Positions 47,828 to 59,145 are shown, numbered from the stretch's first letter. The stretch is DNA of 64,000 bases from Spiroplasma endosymbiont of Agriotes lineatus (GCF_964019485.1 NZ_OZ026448.1:1178001-1242000); one strand, 5' to 3'. The notes: a model not told the origin generated them from the sequence alone. A program made the numbers and translations.

Positions 47828-50804
47828 ATGAAAAAATTATTAGCAACATTAACAAGTATCAGTACAATCGGAAGTATAATGCCGATGATATTGGCCAATG
47901 TTCCAACAAAAACAGAAAATAATAATTTACAGGCCAGCAATTTAGAAAGCAATAAAATAGAAACACTATCTACAAATGATTATTTAGAATTTAATAATAA
48001 AATAATTAAAAAAGTTGATGTATTACCAGAACTTGAAGAAGTTAAAGAATCAATTTTAAATAATTATTTTATTAAAGATAATAATTTTTATTTTCTAAAA
48101 CAAGATAATAATATTCCAGAAAAAATAAATGGCATAGAAAGTGAAATTAATTCTTGAAATAAGGTTATCTTTAATGATAAAAAAAATAATGTTTATATTG
48201 GGACAAATGATGGATTATATACATTAAAATATGGCGAAACAACAGCAATTAAATTAAATATAACAAATGATATTAATATTGATTTTGGTATTATTGATAA
48301 TAACGATAATATTTACATCGGAACAGATAGAGAAAATAGTTCATTAAGTGAATCATTATATATAATAAAAAATAATGTATTAGTTAGAATTAATGGAATT
48401 GAACAAACTCTTGGATCGTATCCTGGTGAAAGTAGTGAAAGTAATAGAATTGCTATAGATAGTAAAAATAATGTTTATGTTGTTAGGATATAGTAATTTT
48501 ATATATATATTATAAAATCTGGTGAAGCAACTACTGCTACTAAAATTCGAAATATTGATGTTAATGGTAGCGTTAGTTCTGTTGTTATTGATAGTCAAGA
48601 CAACGCATATTTTCGAACTAATAATGCCCTTTATATTTTAAAATACAAAGAAAATATTATAAATAAAATTATTCAAACAGAAGATAATTTTAATTATTTC
48701 CTTTTTATTGATAATAATGATAATGTGTATTTTAAATTAAAAAATGAAATTTTTGTATTAAAAACAAAAAAAATAAAGCTTTTTGAAATTATAAAATCAG
48801 CAGAATATATTAACACCAGCGATAATAATATAATAGTTAAAAACAACAATTTATATTTCATAAAAAATAATATAGCTTTTATTTTAAAAAAAAATAAAAC
48901 AATACCAATTAAAATAAATAGCAACAATCAAGAAGTTTTTTCATTGACTATAGATAATAATGAGAATATTTATCTTCTTTTTTTCGATAACGAAAGATTG
49001 TCTCCATTTCTTTTAAGAAAAAACACTAATATACCAATCAAAATTAATGGTGTTACTGGGCACACTAGTCATATTTTTGCTGATAATAACAATAATATAT
49101 ATGTTGGTTCAGGAAATGGTTTATATATGTTAAAATCTGGCGAAACAACTGCTACTAAAATTAAAGGAATTAATAAAAAATATGGAAGTTTTGTTAACCT
49201 TTATAAGGATAAAAAATATGATATAATTTACTTCAAAACCGGGGGTGGATTATATAAATTAAATGGAGGAGAAAATAAACTATCTAAAATTATTGAAGGA
49301 AAAACTCTAGAACCATTATTTTTTACAAGTGATTATAATCATCATACTTACTATAAAGATTTTTTTGATAAAAATATTTATTTTTTAAAAAAAGATCAAA
49401 TATTACCAAATAAAATAAATGGAATAAATAACAATGTAATTTCAATAGAAACAGATAAAAAAAATAATGTTTATTTTATAACAAATGTGGTGTATATACA
49501 TTAAAATCCGGTGAAATAAATGTGACTAAAATTAGTAATATTACTAATATTATTACAACATTTTCATATAATGATGATACTATTTATTTAATAACAAATA
49601 GTAAGATATATATAATAAAAAACAAAGAAATAATAACTTCAATAGAAATTGATAAAATTATTGAAAACATTTCTTATAATATCTTTAGGGATGATTATTG
49701 TAATTTATATTTTTTTTCTTCAAAGTCATTATCTTTAATTAAAATTAAATTATCTCTTAATAAAGATATTAAAAAAAACAAAATTAAAAGAAATTATAGA
49801 TAATAATGATGAAACAATTTTAAATACTATAAATTATTTAAATTTTGAAAATGATTATTTTTTGAATTTAAATAAAATGAAAATCATTAATAAAACACCA
49901 ACTTCGGCAACAATTGAAGCAACAAAAGGAAAATATCGTGGCGAAGTTACTGTTAATTATAAAATTAAAAATAAAGATGAAATTAATAATATTGATTTAA
50001 ATGACTTATTAAAAAAAACAGTTTATTTTGATTTTACAAATAAAAGCTTTTATTCTATTGCTAAAATTAAAGAAATAAAAGATATTAATATTGATAACTT
50101 AGTATTTTCTGAGATTGAAGTATCAAGTACTTCAGATTCGTTAAAATCAATCGACGAAAAAGCTGTTTGTTTTAAACCAATTAATTTTCCTAACACTTCT
50201 TCTTCTTCGGGTGTACAAAAAATTAAAGTACCGTCATGTAGTTATGAAACTAAAGCAAAATATTTATTTCAAATCACCACAAGGTTAAAGATAAATAACT
50301 CCAAAAATATAGCTAAGGGATGAAATTTAAATATTGATGATGAAATGATATTAACTGATTTTACAAGTTCAAATAAAAAAGCTTCTGAAATTAAAAATAC
50401 ATTATCAAAGGATTTTAATTTATCAAACACAAATAAACAAGAACAAGAATTAATTTTAAATCGTGATTTGTTGCATTCACCAGAACAAGAATTATCTGTG
50501 GAGCCAAAACAACGTCTTATAGCCCAATATGTAATCAGATTACTTTCAATTAAAACTAATTTAGATTTAAAACAAAAAATTAACGGAATAATTACTGCTA
50601 AAATAATTGATGATAATAACGAAGAACAAACAATCACCTTATCAATTACAGAGGGTAATGCAAATATTACAAAAATATCGTTTATTATTACCCGATGAAA
50701 TTACTATTAACGAAGATAATAGCATTTCTTTTAATGGCAAAGCAACAATATCAAGAACAAGCGAAAGCGATCCTCAGCCAATTTTTAATTTTCGTCCAAT
50801 TTAA
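47828..50804 (+). pseudogene. Secreted propeller-repeat protein, copy C, about 990 codons with four frameshifts
   Basis: Signal peptide MKKLLATLTSISTIGSIMPM without lipobox, then some nine blades with NNIYVGSGNGLYMLKSGET-type repeats (residues ~100-600), a linker, and the family C-terminal domain (EIEVSSTSDSL, DEMILTDFTSSNKKASEIKN, NFRPI end). Breaks: two in-frame stops near 48491 in an AT run, single-base shifts near 49485, 49795 and 50655. The most complete family member. Beta-propeller fold is inferred from repeat spacing of about 40-50 residues. Confidence 0.7.
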
Positions 50805-50869
50805 TAAAAAATATTAAATTTATTACAAATAATTGGTCTGTTAACAACTTGTAAAAATAAGAAAAATAT

Positions 50870-50910
50870 TCCAACCATTAATTTTAGTTAATTACTGGTT
50901 TTTATTTTGA
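50870..50910 (+). terminator. Terminator-like hairpin after the propeller gene
   Basis: AACCATTAATTTTAG pairs imperfectly with TTAATTACTGGTTTTTATTT. The clean versions are at 42983-43017 and 39112-39145. Confidence 0.5.
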
Positions 50911-51029
50911 CAAAATAGAAAGGAGAATTAAAATGAAAAAGTTTTTTGGTTATTTTAAGAGTATTGTTGTTATTTTAGAAAATTATCTTTCTAAGGCAGT
51001 GACTTTAACAGTTTTTAAATTTAGTTAAC

Positions 51030-51550
51030 TTATTTTTCTGTTTTAATGATAAATGTTTTTCTAGGATTTATTCCTATTCTATATCCGTTTGAGTGATCAT
51101 AGTAATTTATTGTCATTTCTAATTGGATAGACTTTTGGATTTTGTATGTTTTTCTATTGTTATTTTGATTGATTATTTTGCCATATTTTCTTGTTAAATC
51201 TTCAATATTTTTTCTTTTTTCATTGTTTTTTGAAAAAACAGGAGTTATAAATTCAAGTTTATCATTTGTAGGTTTTGGTCTTTCTTTAAGTACTTCTTCA
51301 AGATTTTTTTTATTTATAATTATAGGAACTTTTATTATTATTTTTAATTCATCATGATGTTGTTGTTGAATATTCTCGATTTCAACTTCTTTTAAATTGT
51401 CAAGTTTAACTTCTTTTTCGTAAATTTGATTATTTTGTCTTTTTTTCTAATTATTGATTCTGTTGTTGTTTTATCATTGTTAATGTTTCAGGGAATGGTA
51501 AAAATGTTATTGAAACTAATAATTATCATGGTAAATATTTTCATAAACAT
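51030..51550 (-). pseudogene. Plectrovirus ORF1-like secreted protein, short form with one frameshift
   Basis: MFMKIFTMIISFNNIFTIPW, then after a one-base loss in an A run near 51448 the frame continues NNQIYEKEVKLDNLKEVEIE, ELKIIIKVPIIINKKNLEEV, and ends YRIGINPRKTFIIKTEK. About 173 codons if repaired. Confidence 0.55.
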
Positions 51551-51565
51551 TTTTATCACTCCTTT

Positions 51566-51838
51566 TTAAAATATTTTATTTCTCGTTGTTCTTTTTTCTT
51601 TAATTTTTTTAATAAGTCACTCAATACCACAATTTATAATTACAGCTAATGTGATGCATATATCCAAATATCCTAATATCATAAGTGAAATTAATGTTTC
51701 AAATTTTTCATATAATAATTTCAAATCATTAATTTCCAATTTTAAAAATGGAATGAAAAAGATAATAATCATAAAAATGTAAGGCAAAATTCTTCGTCAA
51801 TATCTTTTTAAAAAATTAATTAACTTGTTTGATTTCAT
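51566..51838 (-). CDS. Plectrovirus membrane protein k, 90 aa
   Basis: MKSNKLINFLKRYWRRILPY with two hydrophobic helices. Equivalent of 38232-38504. Confidence 0.6.
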
Positions 51839-51839
51839 T

Positions 51840-52215
51840 TTTCAAGGCTCTTTTTGCTTTAATTTTTTGAATAATCAAGCGGATTAATTTTTCAAATTTA
51901 AGTGCAAAATATATTGCTCCGCCTCATCAAAAAACAAATATTCCTGCCAGCATAATACCAAATACCACTATTGAACTTGCCAAAGAAATTAACCATCTCT
52001 TCATTCATAAAATCATTAAATTCGTTACTTGTTCCAGTTATTCATTTAGTATCACTTACTATTAATGCACAAATTAATAAGCTTATAAAGATGAAAATGA
52101 TACTTAATACTATTTTTAACCACTGCTTTTTAAAAGAATTTTTAATTCTTAATTTTAATGGCATTTTTTCTTTTGAATTATCTTTTTTAAATAATTTTGC
52201 TAAAATTTTTTTCAT
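51840..52215 (-). pseudogene. Plectrovirus membrane protein j, frameshifted by a 7-bp duplication
   Basis: Starts MKKILAKLFKKDNSKEKMPL (a different N-terminus from 37877) and keeps SFKKQWLKIVLSIIFIFISL and NEFNDFMNEEMVNFFGKFNS. TGGTATT is duplicated near 51957-51970, shifting the rest. Confidence 0.6.
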
Positions 52216-52237
52216 TTTAACTCTCCCTTCATATTTT

Positions 52238-52486
52238 TTATCGTCCTTTAATTACAATAAATAAGGCAATAAGTACACAAGTAACACCAAGAATAGTAAA
52301 GATTGGGTGTTGCGAAAATGTTCGTGCCATTGGTTTAAATAGTTCTAAAATTGTTAAATTGCTAGTAATAAACTTTTGGAAATTGGCAAGCCCTTCGCTA
52401 ATATAGTTCGTTAAAGTTTCAAAATGACTACCTGCTAATAATCCAAGAACAGTTATTAAGATAAAAATAATAATTAGTTTAAACAT
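52238..52486 (-). CDS. Plectrovirus membrane protein i, 82 aa
   Basis: MFKLIIIFILITVLGLLAGS ... HPIFTILGVTCVLIALFIVI. Two codons shorter than 37618-37872; otherwise near-identical. Confidence 0.65.
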   Translation of the reverse strand: MFKLIIIFILITVLGLLAGSHFETLTNYISEGLANFQKFITSNLTILELFKPMARTFSQHPIFTILGVTCVLIALFIVIKGR

Positions 52487-52488
52487 TG

Positions 52489-52773
52489 TTAGTTACCTTG
52501 TTTGGTTTTTATTGGTTTTACTTGCTTTTTAGCTTTTCCTCATGCACTTAAACGCCCCTTATTTTTAACAGCATATTGGCGTTGTTTTTCTAAATTAACT
52601 TGTAGACTACCAAATCCAAGAATAATTGCCATAAGAAATTCTACAGCCAGCGTTAAGAATAAAGGAAATATTAGTTGAATATTCGTTCCCGGCACTTCAA
52701 GACTTCAAATTAAATCAAAAACTTTATAAAGCATTTGGGCGAGAAAGTCGGCCATTTTTGCGAGATTTGCCAT
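52489..52773 (-). CDS. Plectrovirus membrane protein h, 94 aa
   Basis: MANLAKMADFLAQMLYKVFD, membrane region and basic tail as at 37331-37615. Confidence 0.65.
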
Positions 52774-52779
52774 TTTTTA

Positions 52780-53763
52780 TTATTCCTTTTCTTTCATTTT
52801 TCTTAAAAATTTGCTAAATTTATCCATTTTTAAATATTCCAAATCTTCTAAATCAATTGCTGTGTCATTATAGTATTTGTTTTCATAGTCAGGATTCACT
52901 TTTGCATTTAAGTAATCTCTTAAAAACGCTAGGTAAAAAGAATTGTAAGTGTTTAATATTGGTAAAGGAATTTTTAGTTTAAAAAAATAAATATCAAGTT
53001 CAGGAATATCGCGATATTTAATGCGACGACCCTTTTTACTATTTTTAGCATCAATTAAGGTGTTTCGTCAGCGTTCATATTCTTCAATGCTCGTAAACGT
53101 ACCATAAATGACTTTTAAGTAGGGACGAAAAATATTAACGGGTTTTTTACGAATGCCCACAATCACATTATTAGCAATATCGCGAACTTTAACTCAAATA
53201 TGTTTATCTCTTTGACCGCCAGCAAGCACAATATGACCGAAATGGCGTGCCAGAGCAAAATACTCTTAAATACCAGTTTCTTCGTTTTTGGTATTATTTT
53301 TTTCTCAATCAGTTCCCTCTAAAAATAAGTTGGTTTCATCTCACAAAAGTAAGGTTTTGTCTGGCAATACCGGATAATCAAAGTCTAACAAACCCATATG
53401 CCCTAAACTTAATTTTTGGGTTTCTAGTAATGGAAAGGTTGAGGCGATATGATATTTTTTCTTTTTTAGTAATTTTGATGCGTATACTAGAAAAGCGGTT
53501 TTTCCAGTTCCTAATTAACCAATAACAATATTTAATGATGAGTTTTTTAAGAAGTTAATAACTTTGTTAATTTGTGTTAAATTACCGATTTTAAAAAGAA
53601 AAATTAAAATACAACCTGCTAAAAATAAATAGCTTACAATGTTTTTAAAATAACCGTTGTAAACATATCAAATTGCTCCTCAATGTCATAAAATTAAAAA
53701 TGAGGTGCGATTTAATTCAATAAAATGGTTATTTTTTTCTATTATTCATTTGCAAAATTTCAT
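52780..53763 (-). pseudogene. Zot-like assembly ATPase with two nonsense codons
   Basis: The 328-codon frame is continuous in length, but TAA replaces TCA in the Walker A approach (IG-stop-LGTGKTAF, near 53516) and TAA replaces CAA near 53270 (ETGI-stop-EYFALARHF). The C-terminal half (RDIANNVIVGIRKKPVNIFR, RRIKYRDIPELDIYFFKL) is intact. Confidence 0.8.
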
Positions 53764-53787
53764 CTTGCACCTCACTTTATTTTTTTG

Positions 53788-54030
53788 TTAGCGTACTGCT
53801 CCAAGTAATTTTTCAAACATTTTAAAGCAAATAAAGAATATTGCCAAAATAAATGGAAAAATGAATATTCAGTAGTCAGCAAAGAAGTTACCGACTTGTG
53901 GCATATTAACAGCAATAATTTCTCACATTTTAGTAAACGCTGTTATAATTGCGTTTCACAATTTAGTCATCGCGTCACTAGCTGTTATCTTTGTTACTGC
54001 TGGTGCATCAACTAAGAAAGTTCCAAACAT
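53788..54030 (-). CDS. Plectrovirus major coat protein, 80 aa
   Basis: Same protein as 36044-36286 (MFGTFLVDAPAVTKTTASDA ... KLLGAVR) with the strong AAAGAAAGGGGGTGAT site. Confidence 0.75.
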
Positions 54031-54049
54031 ATAATCACCCCCTTTCTTT

Positions 54050-54184
54050 TTAAAACATTCATCATTTATATTCAAAGTTTTTCTTAAATTTGTTAAAACC
54101 ACGATTAACCTTAACACGATTGTATTTTTTCCTAATTAATTTTGAATTTCTTTGGGAATGCATCACAATGTAACTTCTTGACAT
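54050..54184 (-). CDS. Plectrovirus small basic protein e, 44 aa
   Basis: MSRSYIVMHSQRNSKLIRKK, identical in length to 35890-36024. Confidence 0.6.
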
Positions 54185-54195
54185 TAATTTTGCCT

Positions 54196-54426
54196 CTATC
54201 TAAATACTGATATGGTTTTTCAAAGTAACATTAGAATAAATCACACCATAATCGCTGTTAGGAGTCAAAAAGCAATGTTTGCTATTAAAAGTCAAAGTGG
54301 TGCTTCGGTTAATTTAATTTCTTTACTACCAGTAATGTGGGCCGGAATAGTTGTAATTTGAATAAATAAATCTCAGAAAGTTTGTTTAATTTGTTCTCAA
54401 TTAAATTCTTTTAAGTTTATTGTCAT
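54196..54426 (-). CDS. Plectrovirus membrane protein d, 76 aa
   Basis: MTINLKEFNWEQIKQTFWDL, as at 35648-35878. Confidence 0.65.
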
Positions 54427-54429
54427 TTT

Positions 54430-54591
54430 TTATCTCCCGAAAATCATTTTTATTGGTAAATACATAATTGAAATTAATGCGAAAAGAAAAGTAATAATAA
54501 TAATTAATCCGGCAATAAACGCAACCTGTGCAGGCATTTTTTCTATCGGAATAAACAGTTTTAAGAATTCCATAATAATTTCTCAAAACAT
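54430..54591 (-). CDS. Plectrovirus membrane protein c, 53 aa
   Basis: MFWEIIMEFLKLFIPIEKMP, as at 35483-35644; overlaps b by one base. Confidence 0.6.
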
Positions 54592-54812
54592 TATTTTTTA
54601 TTCTCATTATTTTCTTTTGAATTAGGAGCTTTAACTCATTCTTCAAAGCGGACAATAAACACTTTTTCATCTTTTGTAAAATTACCAGTATTATTTTTAA
54701 TGGCATTTTTATATTTAATTCTAATTTTTATTTTGGCATAAATTTTATAAGCAAAATATGCTAATAGCATTATGCAAATGATAATAAATATTATTCCAAT
54801 CGCAATATTCAT
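54591..54812 (-). CDS. Plectrovirus membrane protein b, 73 aa
   Basis: MNIAIGIIFIIICIMLLAYF, as at 35262-35483. Confidence 0.65.
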
Positions 54813-54814
54813 TT

Positions 54815-55141
54815 TTAAACTCCTTTAAAATAGTTATAATTTATATCTTTTTTGTTGTTTTCTTTTTCGGCAATGAAGAAACCTAATAATTCTTGCCCAT
54901 TAATTAATTTGGTTTCATTTTCTTTTTGATTAATTGAAATTATTTGATATTTACTATCTTTTATTATTCCGATGCAAATAGAATTTTCATATTTTTTTTT
55001 ATAAACAAATCGCTTTGGAAATCAAATGCCGATTTGTTTATTAAATCACGGTATTTTTGGTGCTTTAATAAACATTGCGTTTTGCGCTTCTTTTAAGAGA
55101 TATTTTTTAGTATTTAAGAAAATGTTTTCAATGTTTTTCAT
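54815..55141 (-). CDS. Plectrovirus conserved protein a, 108 aa
   Basis: MKNIENIFLNTKKYLLKEAQ ... KDINYNYFKGV-type end, as at 34933-35259. Several conservative substitutions (for example FNKQIGIWF). Confidence 0.65.
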
Positions 55142-55149
55142 AATAAATT

Positions 55150-55648
55150 ACCTTTCTTATGAATAAACTAAGTTATATTAACTAAGTTAGTTAGCTTAGT
55201 TTTTTAAACACTTATATATCGCAGATTTAAGTGTTTAACAAGCTTTGTTATTAAATTTTGTTTTTTTAATTAGATAAAGATTTTAATAATTTTAAACTTA
55301 GCATACCCTTATATAGAAATTTCTACACTTTAATGCCCACATCCTGCCCTTGGAACTAATTTAATAGCGTGTATATTTTTAGGAAATCCACCCATTCATT
55401 TTTTTATTGCAAAACGAAACAAATTGCTATAGCTAATAGGATGTTATCTATTAACTGGTAAACTTCTTTTGGTTATAGCAACCACCCACAATTTATCGTG
55501 CTTTAATACATACCAACATTATTAACTCACTTGTATTTAATTTTCAAAGAACAAATTTTTAACACCTTATAAAATAAAAAGACAATCATTGCTGACTGTC
55601 TTAATACTTATTCAAATATTTTCCCACCTAACAAAACTTTATGCGTCC
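55150..55648 (-). promoter_or_regulatory. Operators, Rep-like remnant, terminator and left end of the complete composite
   Basis: AACTAAG/CTTAGTT array and AACACTTA hairpin at 55155-55240; about 190 bp matching 34560-34762, including its internal TAA; hairpin near 55585; end at 55648. No complete reading frame. Confidence 0.6.
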
Positions 55649-55657
55649 TTTAATTAA

Positions 55658-55726
55658 CATTAATAAAATTGCTAACGGCAATACAAATTTAAATAATATT
55701 TGAAACGCCGGAATGACTTCAAACAT
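55658..55726 (-). pseudogene. Short viral membrane peptide interrupted by the composite
   Basis: MFEVIPAFQILFKFVLPLAI then LLMLIK; with the composite and one TSD removed it continues into KKFS and a TAA at 45974-45976, giving 29 residues. One hydrophobic helix. Overlaps the preceding gene. Confidence 0.6.
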
Positions 55727-55964
55727 CGCGGGAAGGCAGTTTTAGTAAAATTAATCGTTGTTTTAGCAATGTCAGCACAGCAATAGGAATAGGGCGAATT
55801 AAAAGATTAATTCCAGAAAGGAGACACCAAGTAATCACAATTCAGCACACTAACAGAAGCGCGCTGAATACCACAATACCACACACAAGATATTGCACTA
55901 AATAAACCTCTCCTCTCAATAAACCTCAATAAGAACAGTTGGGCGCAGGAATTAAATCATCCAT
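55689..55964 (-). CDS. Membrane protein of the second plectrovirus, 91 aa
   Basis: Four UGA tryptophans hide it in the standard code. MDDLIPAPNCSYWGLLRGEV, then a hydrophobic region (CGIVVFSALLLVCWIVITW), then a basic segment (TLLKQRLILLKLPSRDVW). Starts 1 bp after the ORF1 stop. Confidence 0.55.
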
Positions 55965-55965
55965 A

Positions 55966-57540
55966 TTACCCACTTATGCCACCGCCAATAAAAGCTGTTA
56001 AATTCAAAATGTTAAAATCGTATAAAAAATAATGATATTCAGTGCTTTCATTTTGCTTTTTATATAGCGGGAAAGTTAGCATAAAAATATTAATTCCATA
56101 CATGACATCAACTTTGGCATTGTAAAAATGCAGTTTATTACTAGTGGCATTCCATAATTGGTTATCATATGCTTTTAAAACATTAAAATCTATTTGATAA
56201 GAATTTTTACCGGTGTTAAAACCATTGGAAATTTGTTTATCTTTAACAAAAAAATAGGAACGAAAAATCATATTCTCACTATTTTCTATTGTTGAACCAA
56301 AGTTAATTAAATATTGTTTGGGATAAAAAGTAATTAAGGAACGATAGAAAAACCTCATTTGTAAAACATTTTTAGGAATTTGTTGCATCCCTTTGTAATC
56401 TAATTCTACATAAGTAGAGGCATCCATATTAAAACTAGCGCAAAAGAATTGTGTAAAAAAAACCACCTAAAATTTTATAAATTTTATCAAATAAATTAAA
56501 ATAATATTTACTTGTCAAATCTTTTAAATAAAAAAACATAAAATCTTTAAACTTTAAAATCAATCTTTAATTTATCATCATAGCGTAGAAAATGAAAAGT
56601 ATTATCATAATAATTAATTTGTCCAAACAAAACATTAATAAAATCTTCAGTAAAACCATTTTTTCAAATAAACTTAATTAATTGTTTATCATTTTCATAA
56701 AAAGTAATCATTCCTAAAGAAATTTTAATTCTAAAAACATTACCAAAACTAGAAAATTCTAAACTATCAAAAAAATATAGCGAGTTTTCAGGTTCAAAAC
56801 TACGAATTAAAGTAAATTTACTATTTTGTTTAAAACCATTTAATTTAATTGACATTTCACTAATATATTTAAAATTATCATCAAAGAAATTAAAAATTGG
56901 AACTCAATATAAATAGCTATAATTAAATTTATCAAAATCCCGGCGTTGTATCATTAAATAATCTAGCTTATCTTGAAACTGATTATGCTGTGATATTCGC
57001 CATCACTTTTGGTTATCTCAGTAGAGGTAATGGTTGCTCTGCTTCTTTTTCGGGTAAGGTAAGGGGGGCATTTCGGCATAGAATGAAGTTATATATCAAA
57101 CTTGTAATAACTGAAATTTTATTAATTGAAATTTAATTTTTGCATTAATAATTTTTGGAATTGTTATTAGTATACTATTATTATCTATGCCATTACTTCT
57201 GTAAAAATTAAGAACACTTTCAATATTATCTTGGCCTTTTAAAAATAAGCTTTTCTTTTTCAAATCGTTAGGTAAAATATCATTTGGAAAATGAAGTCTA
57301 TAACTACCTTCTGTTGGTGAATTAAGTCATAGTTCACTATTTAAAATTTCAACGAACTCCAACTCACGACTTTCGCCACATTGACTAGAATTTGTGGCTC
57401 GTTTTTCTCGTTTCATAAAAAATTGTTCCATATTAGGTTTTGGTGGTTTTTTGTATCAAAGAAAGCGCCCAAAGGGACTAAACCAATAAACATTACAATA
57501 AAAATCAAGAAATAATCTTATGCATCTCATCACGACTTAA
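55966..57540 (-). pseudogene. ORF1 (attachment/minor coat type) of the second plectrovirus, recombinant and frameshifted
   Basis: A signal-peptide-like start is split by an indel (MHKII / LIFIVMFIGLVPLGAFF near 57500). Next come NMEQFFMKREKRATNSSQCG, a stretch matching the lipoprotein at 45506 (57068-57365), then in the same frame the ORF1 body (DKLDYLMIQRRDFDKFNYSY, FEPENSLYFFDSLEFSSFGN) and, after a shift near 56550, KDFMFFYLKDLTSKYYFNLF to NILNLTAFIGGGISG. About 520 codons if repaired. Likely the tip protein for host attachment. Confidence 0.6.
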
Positions 57541-57654
57541 AACTCTCTTTTATTGCTTTAAAAGCATGAGAAAATTTATATTGTGGATAGGCTACAATAA
57601 GTTGAACCATAATTATATAGACTTCGAAATTATTAAGAAAGAAGGAATATAAAA

Positions 57655-57933
57655 ATGGGAAATAAAACCTCATACTATGAAGAATTTAAAAAACAAATTG
57701 TCATGCTATACAAAAATGGGAAAAGTGTTATTAATTTAGGGAAAGAATATAATTTACCAAAACCAACTATTTATAGTTGAGTTAAAAATTATAATAATTC
57801 TGTTTCATTTAAAGAAAAAGACAATCGCACACTAGAAGAAAATGAAATAATAACTTTACGAAAAGAACTTAAAGACTTGAAAATGGAAAATGACATTTTA
57901 AAGCAAGCCGCACTGATAATGGCCAAAAAATAA
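57655..57933 (+). CDS. IS3 orfA, intact
   Basis: 92 residues: [20 protein letters not shown], helix-turn-helix ([22 protein letters not shown] tryptophan), coiled coil ([19 protein letters not shown]) and the A6 shift site before the stop. Confidence 0.8.
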
Positions 57934-58770
57934 CAATAATTAATAGCAATAAGAAAAAATATTCAATAAGAAAAATGTGTAAATTATTAAATATTTCAAA
58001 ATCCAATTACTATTATCAAATTAATAAATACACAAGGAAAATAGTGAATAATTATAATCAAGAAATTATCGGTGCATTTAACGAAAGCCGCCAAGTCTAT
58101 GGAGCTCGAAAAATCAAAGTAGTATTAGCTCATAAAAGTATTAACCTATCTAAACACAAAATTAGAAATATTATAAAAAACAATAATTTGATATCAAAGC
58201 ACACAAAAACAAGACTTAAATGCAAAAATATTCAAGTAAATAATGATCCAGTAAATAACATTGTAAACCGAGACTTTAATAATAGAAAAATAAATGAAAT
58301 TATCGTTAGTGACTTAACTTATATAAAAGTGGGTTTTAAATGATTTTATGTATGTCTCCTAATTGATTTGTATAATCGCAAGATTGTTGGTTATAGTTCC
58401 GGACCAAATAAAAATACGGAGTTGGTTTATCAAGCTATTTATTATGCGAATTACTAGACCATTATCAAAAATTGAAATATTTCATACCGACCGAGGTAAT
58501 GAGTTTAAAAATAATATAATTAATCAATTATTATCTACATTTAAAATTCAAAGATCATTGAGTGCGAAGGGTTGTCCATATGATAATGCAGTTGCTGAAG
58601 CAACTTATAAAGTTTTTAAAACAGAATTTATTAATGGTAGAAAATTCAATGATCTTGCACAATTAGAACTTGAATTATTTGATTACATTAATTGATACAA
58701 TAATCTTAGAATACATGGCAGTTTAAATTATTTATCTCCAGTTATTTTTAGAAAACAAATGTCTATATAA
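57934..58770 (+). pseudogene. IS3 orfB, one 4-bp duplication
   Basis: Complete rve transposase except for TTAT duplicated near 58438 (GCTATTTATTATGCG versus GCTATTATGCG). Blocks: YSIRKMCKLLNISKSNYY, IVSDLTYIKVGFKWF, FHTDRGNEFKNN, SAKGCPYDNAVAEATYKVF, WYNNLRIHGSLNYLSP. Confidence 0.8.
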
Positions 58771-58851
58771 AAATTGTCCTAAAAAGGGTTGCCAATCCAA
58801 CCTACCTTTTTATTCGCCCGCCGTCCATGTTGGTTGACTCATGGTCTGTTT

Positions 58852-59133
58852 TTAGGGCTTATTACCACTAAATTTTTTAATTGGACCAGTAGATGATTGT
58901 TTCTTAGTTCCTCAATTAGCAACTGATTTTCGATATTTTTTACGAAAACCAACTTTTGGTCGTTCAATATGAATACTTAAAATACCACCAATTACAAGAT
59001 TGATAACAAGCATAATTAGTGGAAAAATAATAATGCGAATATCTGTTCCTGGAATGGTTAAAGTTCAAATTAAATCAAAAACTTTATAAAACATATCGCC
59101 AATCAAACTAGCCATTTTTTCTAATTTTTCCAT
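58852..59133 (-). CDS. Membrane protein h of the second virus, 93 aa
   Basis: MEKLEKMASLIGDMFYKVFD parallels the h proteins of the composite; membrane region FPLIMLVINLVIGGI; basic tail with UGA tryptophan (SVANWGTKKQSS). Followed by a truncated next gene (MSQPTWTAGE) at 58806-58840. Confidence 0.6.
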
Positions 59134-59145
59134 TTTTAAATTCCT

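Larger units (their letters stand above)
45995..55648 (-). mobile_element. Complete 9654-bp composite: ISLre2 transposase, propeller protein, plectrovirus virion module
   Basis: Perfect 9-bp duplication TTTAATTAA at 45986-45994 and 55649-55657. The ends are GGCCGCGTTTAGTTTTCTTA and, complemented from the right, GGACGCATAAAGTTTTGTTA, matching at about 17 of 20 positions. Removing the unit and one duplication rejoins a 29-codon viral gene (MFEVIPAFQILFKFVLPLAI ... KKFS), which proves the insertion point. ISLre2-type elements are known for 9-bp duplications. Contents in order: transposase (46185-47583), propeller gene (47828-50804), virion genes l to a (51030-55141), operators and left end. Confidence 0.85.
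57584..58799 (+). mobile_element. IS3/IS150-type insertion sequence in the second virus
   Basis: Ends TGGATAGGCTACAATAAGTT and, complemented, TGGATTGGCAACCC. Same subfamily as 2618-3830. Flanks TTG and ACC do not match; genes i-k of the virus are missing here, so the insertion was followed by a deletion. Confidence 0.85.

Noticed and set aside
48380..48598. Minus-strand ORF rich in Asn/Thr/Ile opposite the propeller gene
   Set aside because: Composition reflects the complementary repeat sequence; no start site or homologous copy opposite the other propeller genes.
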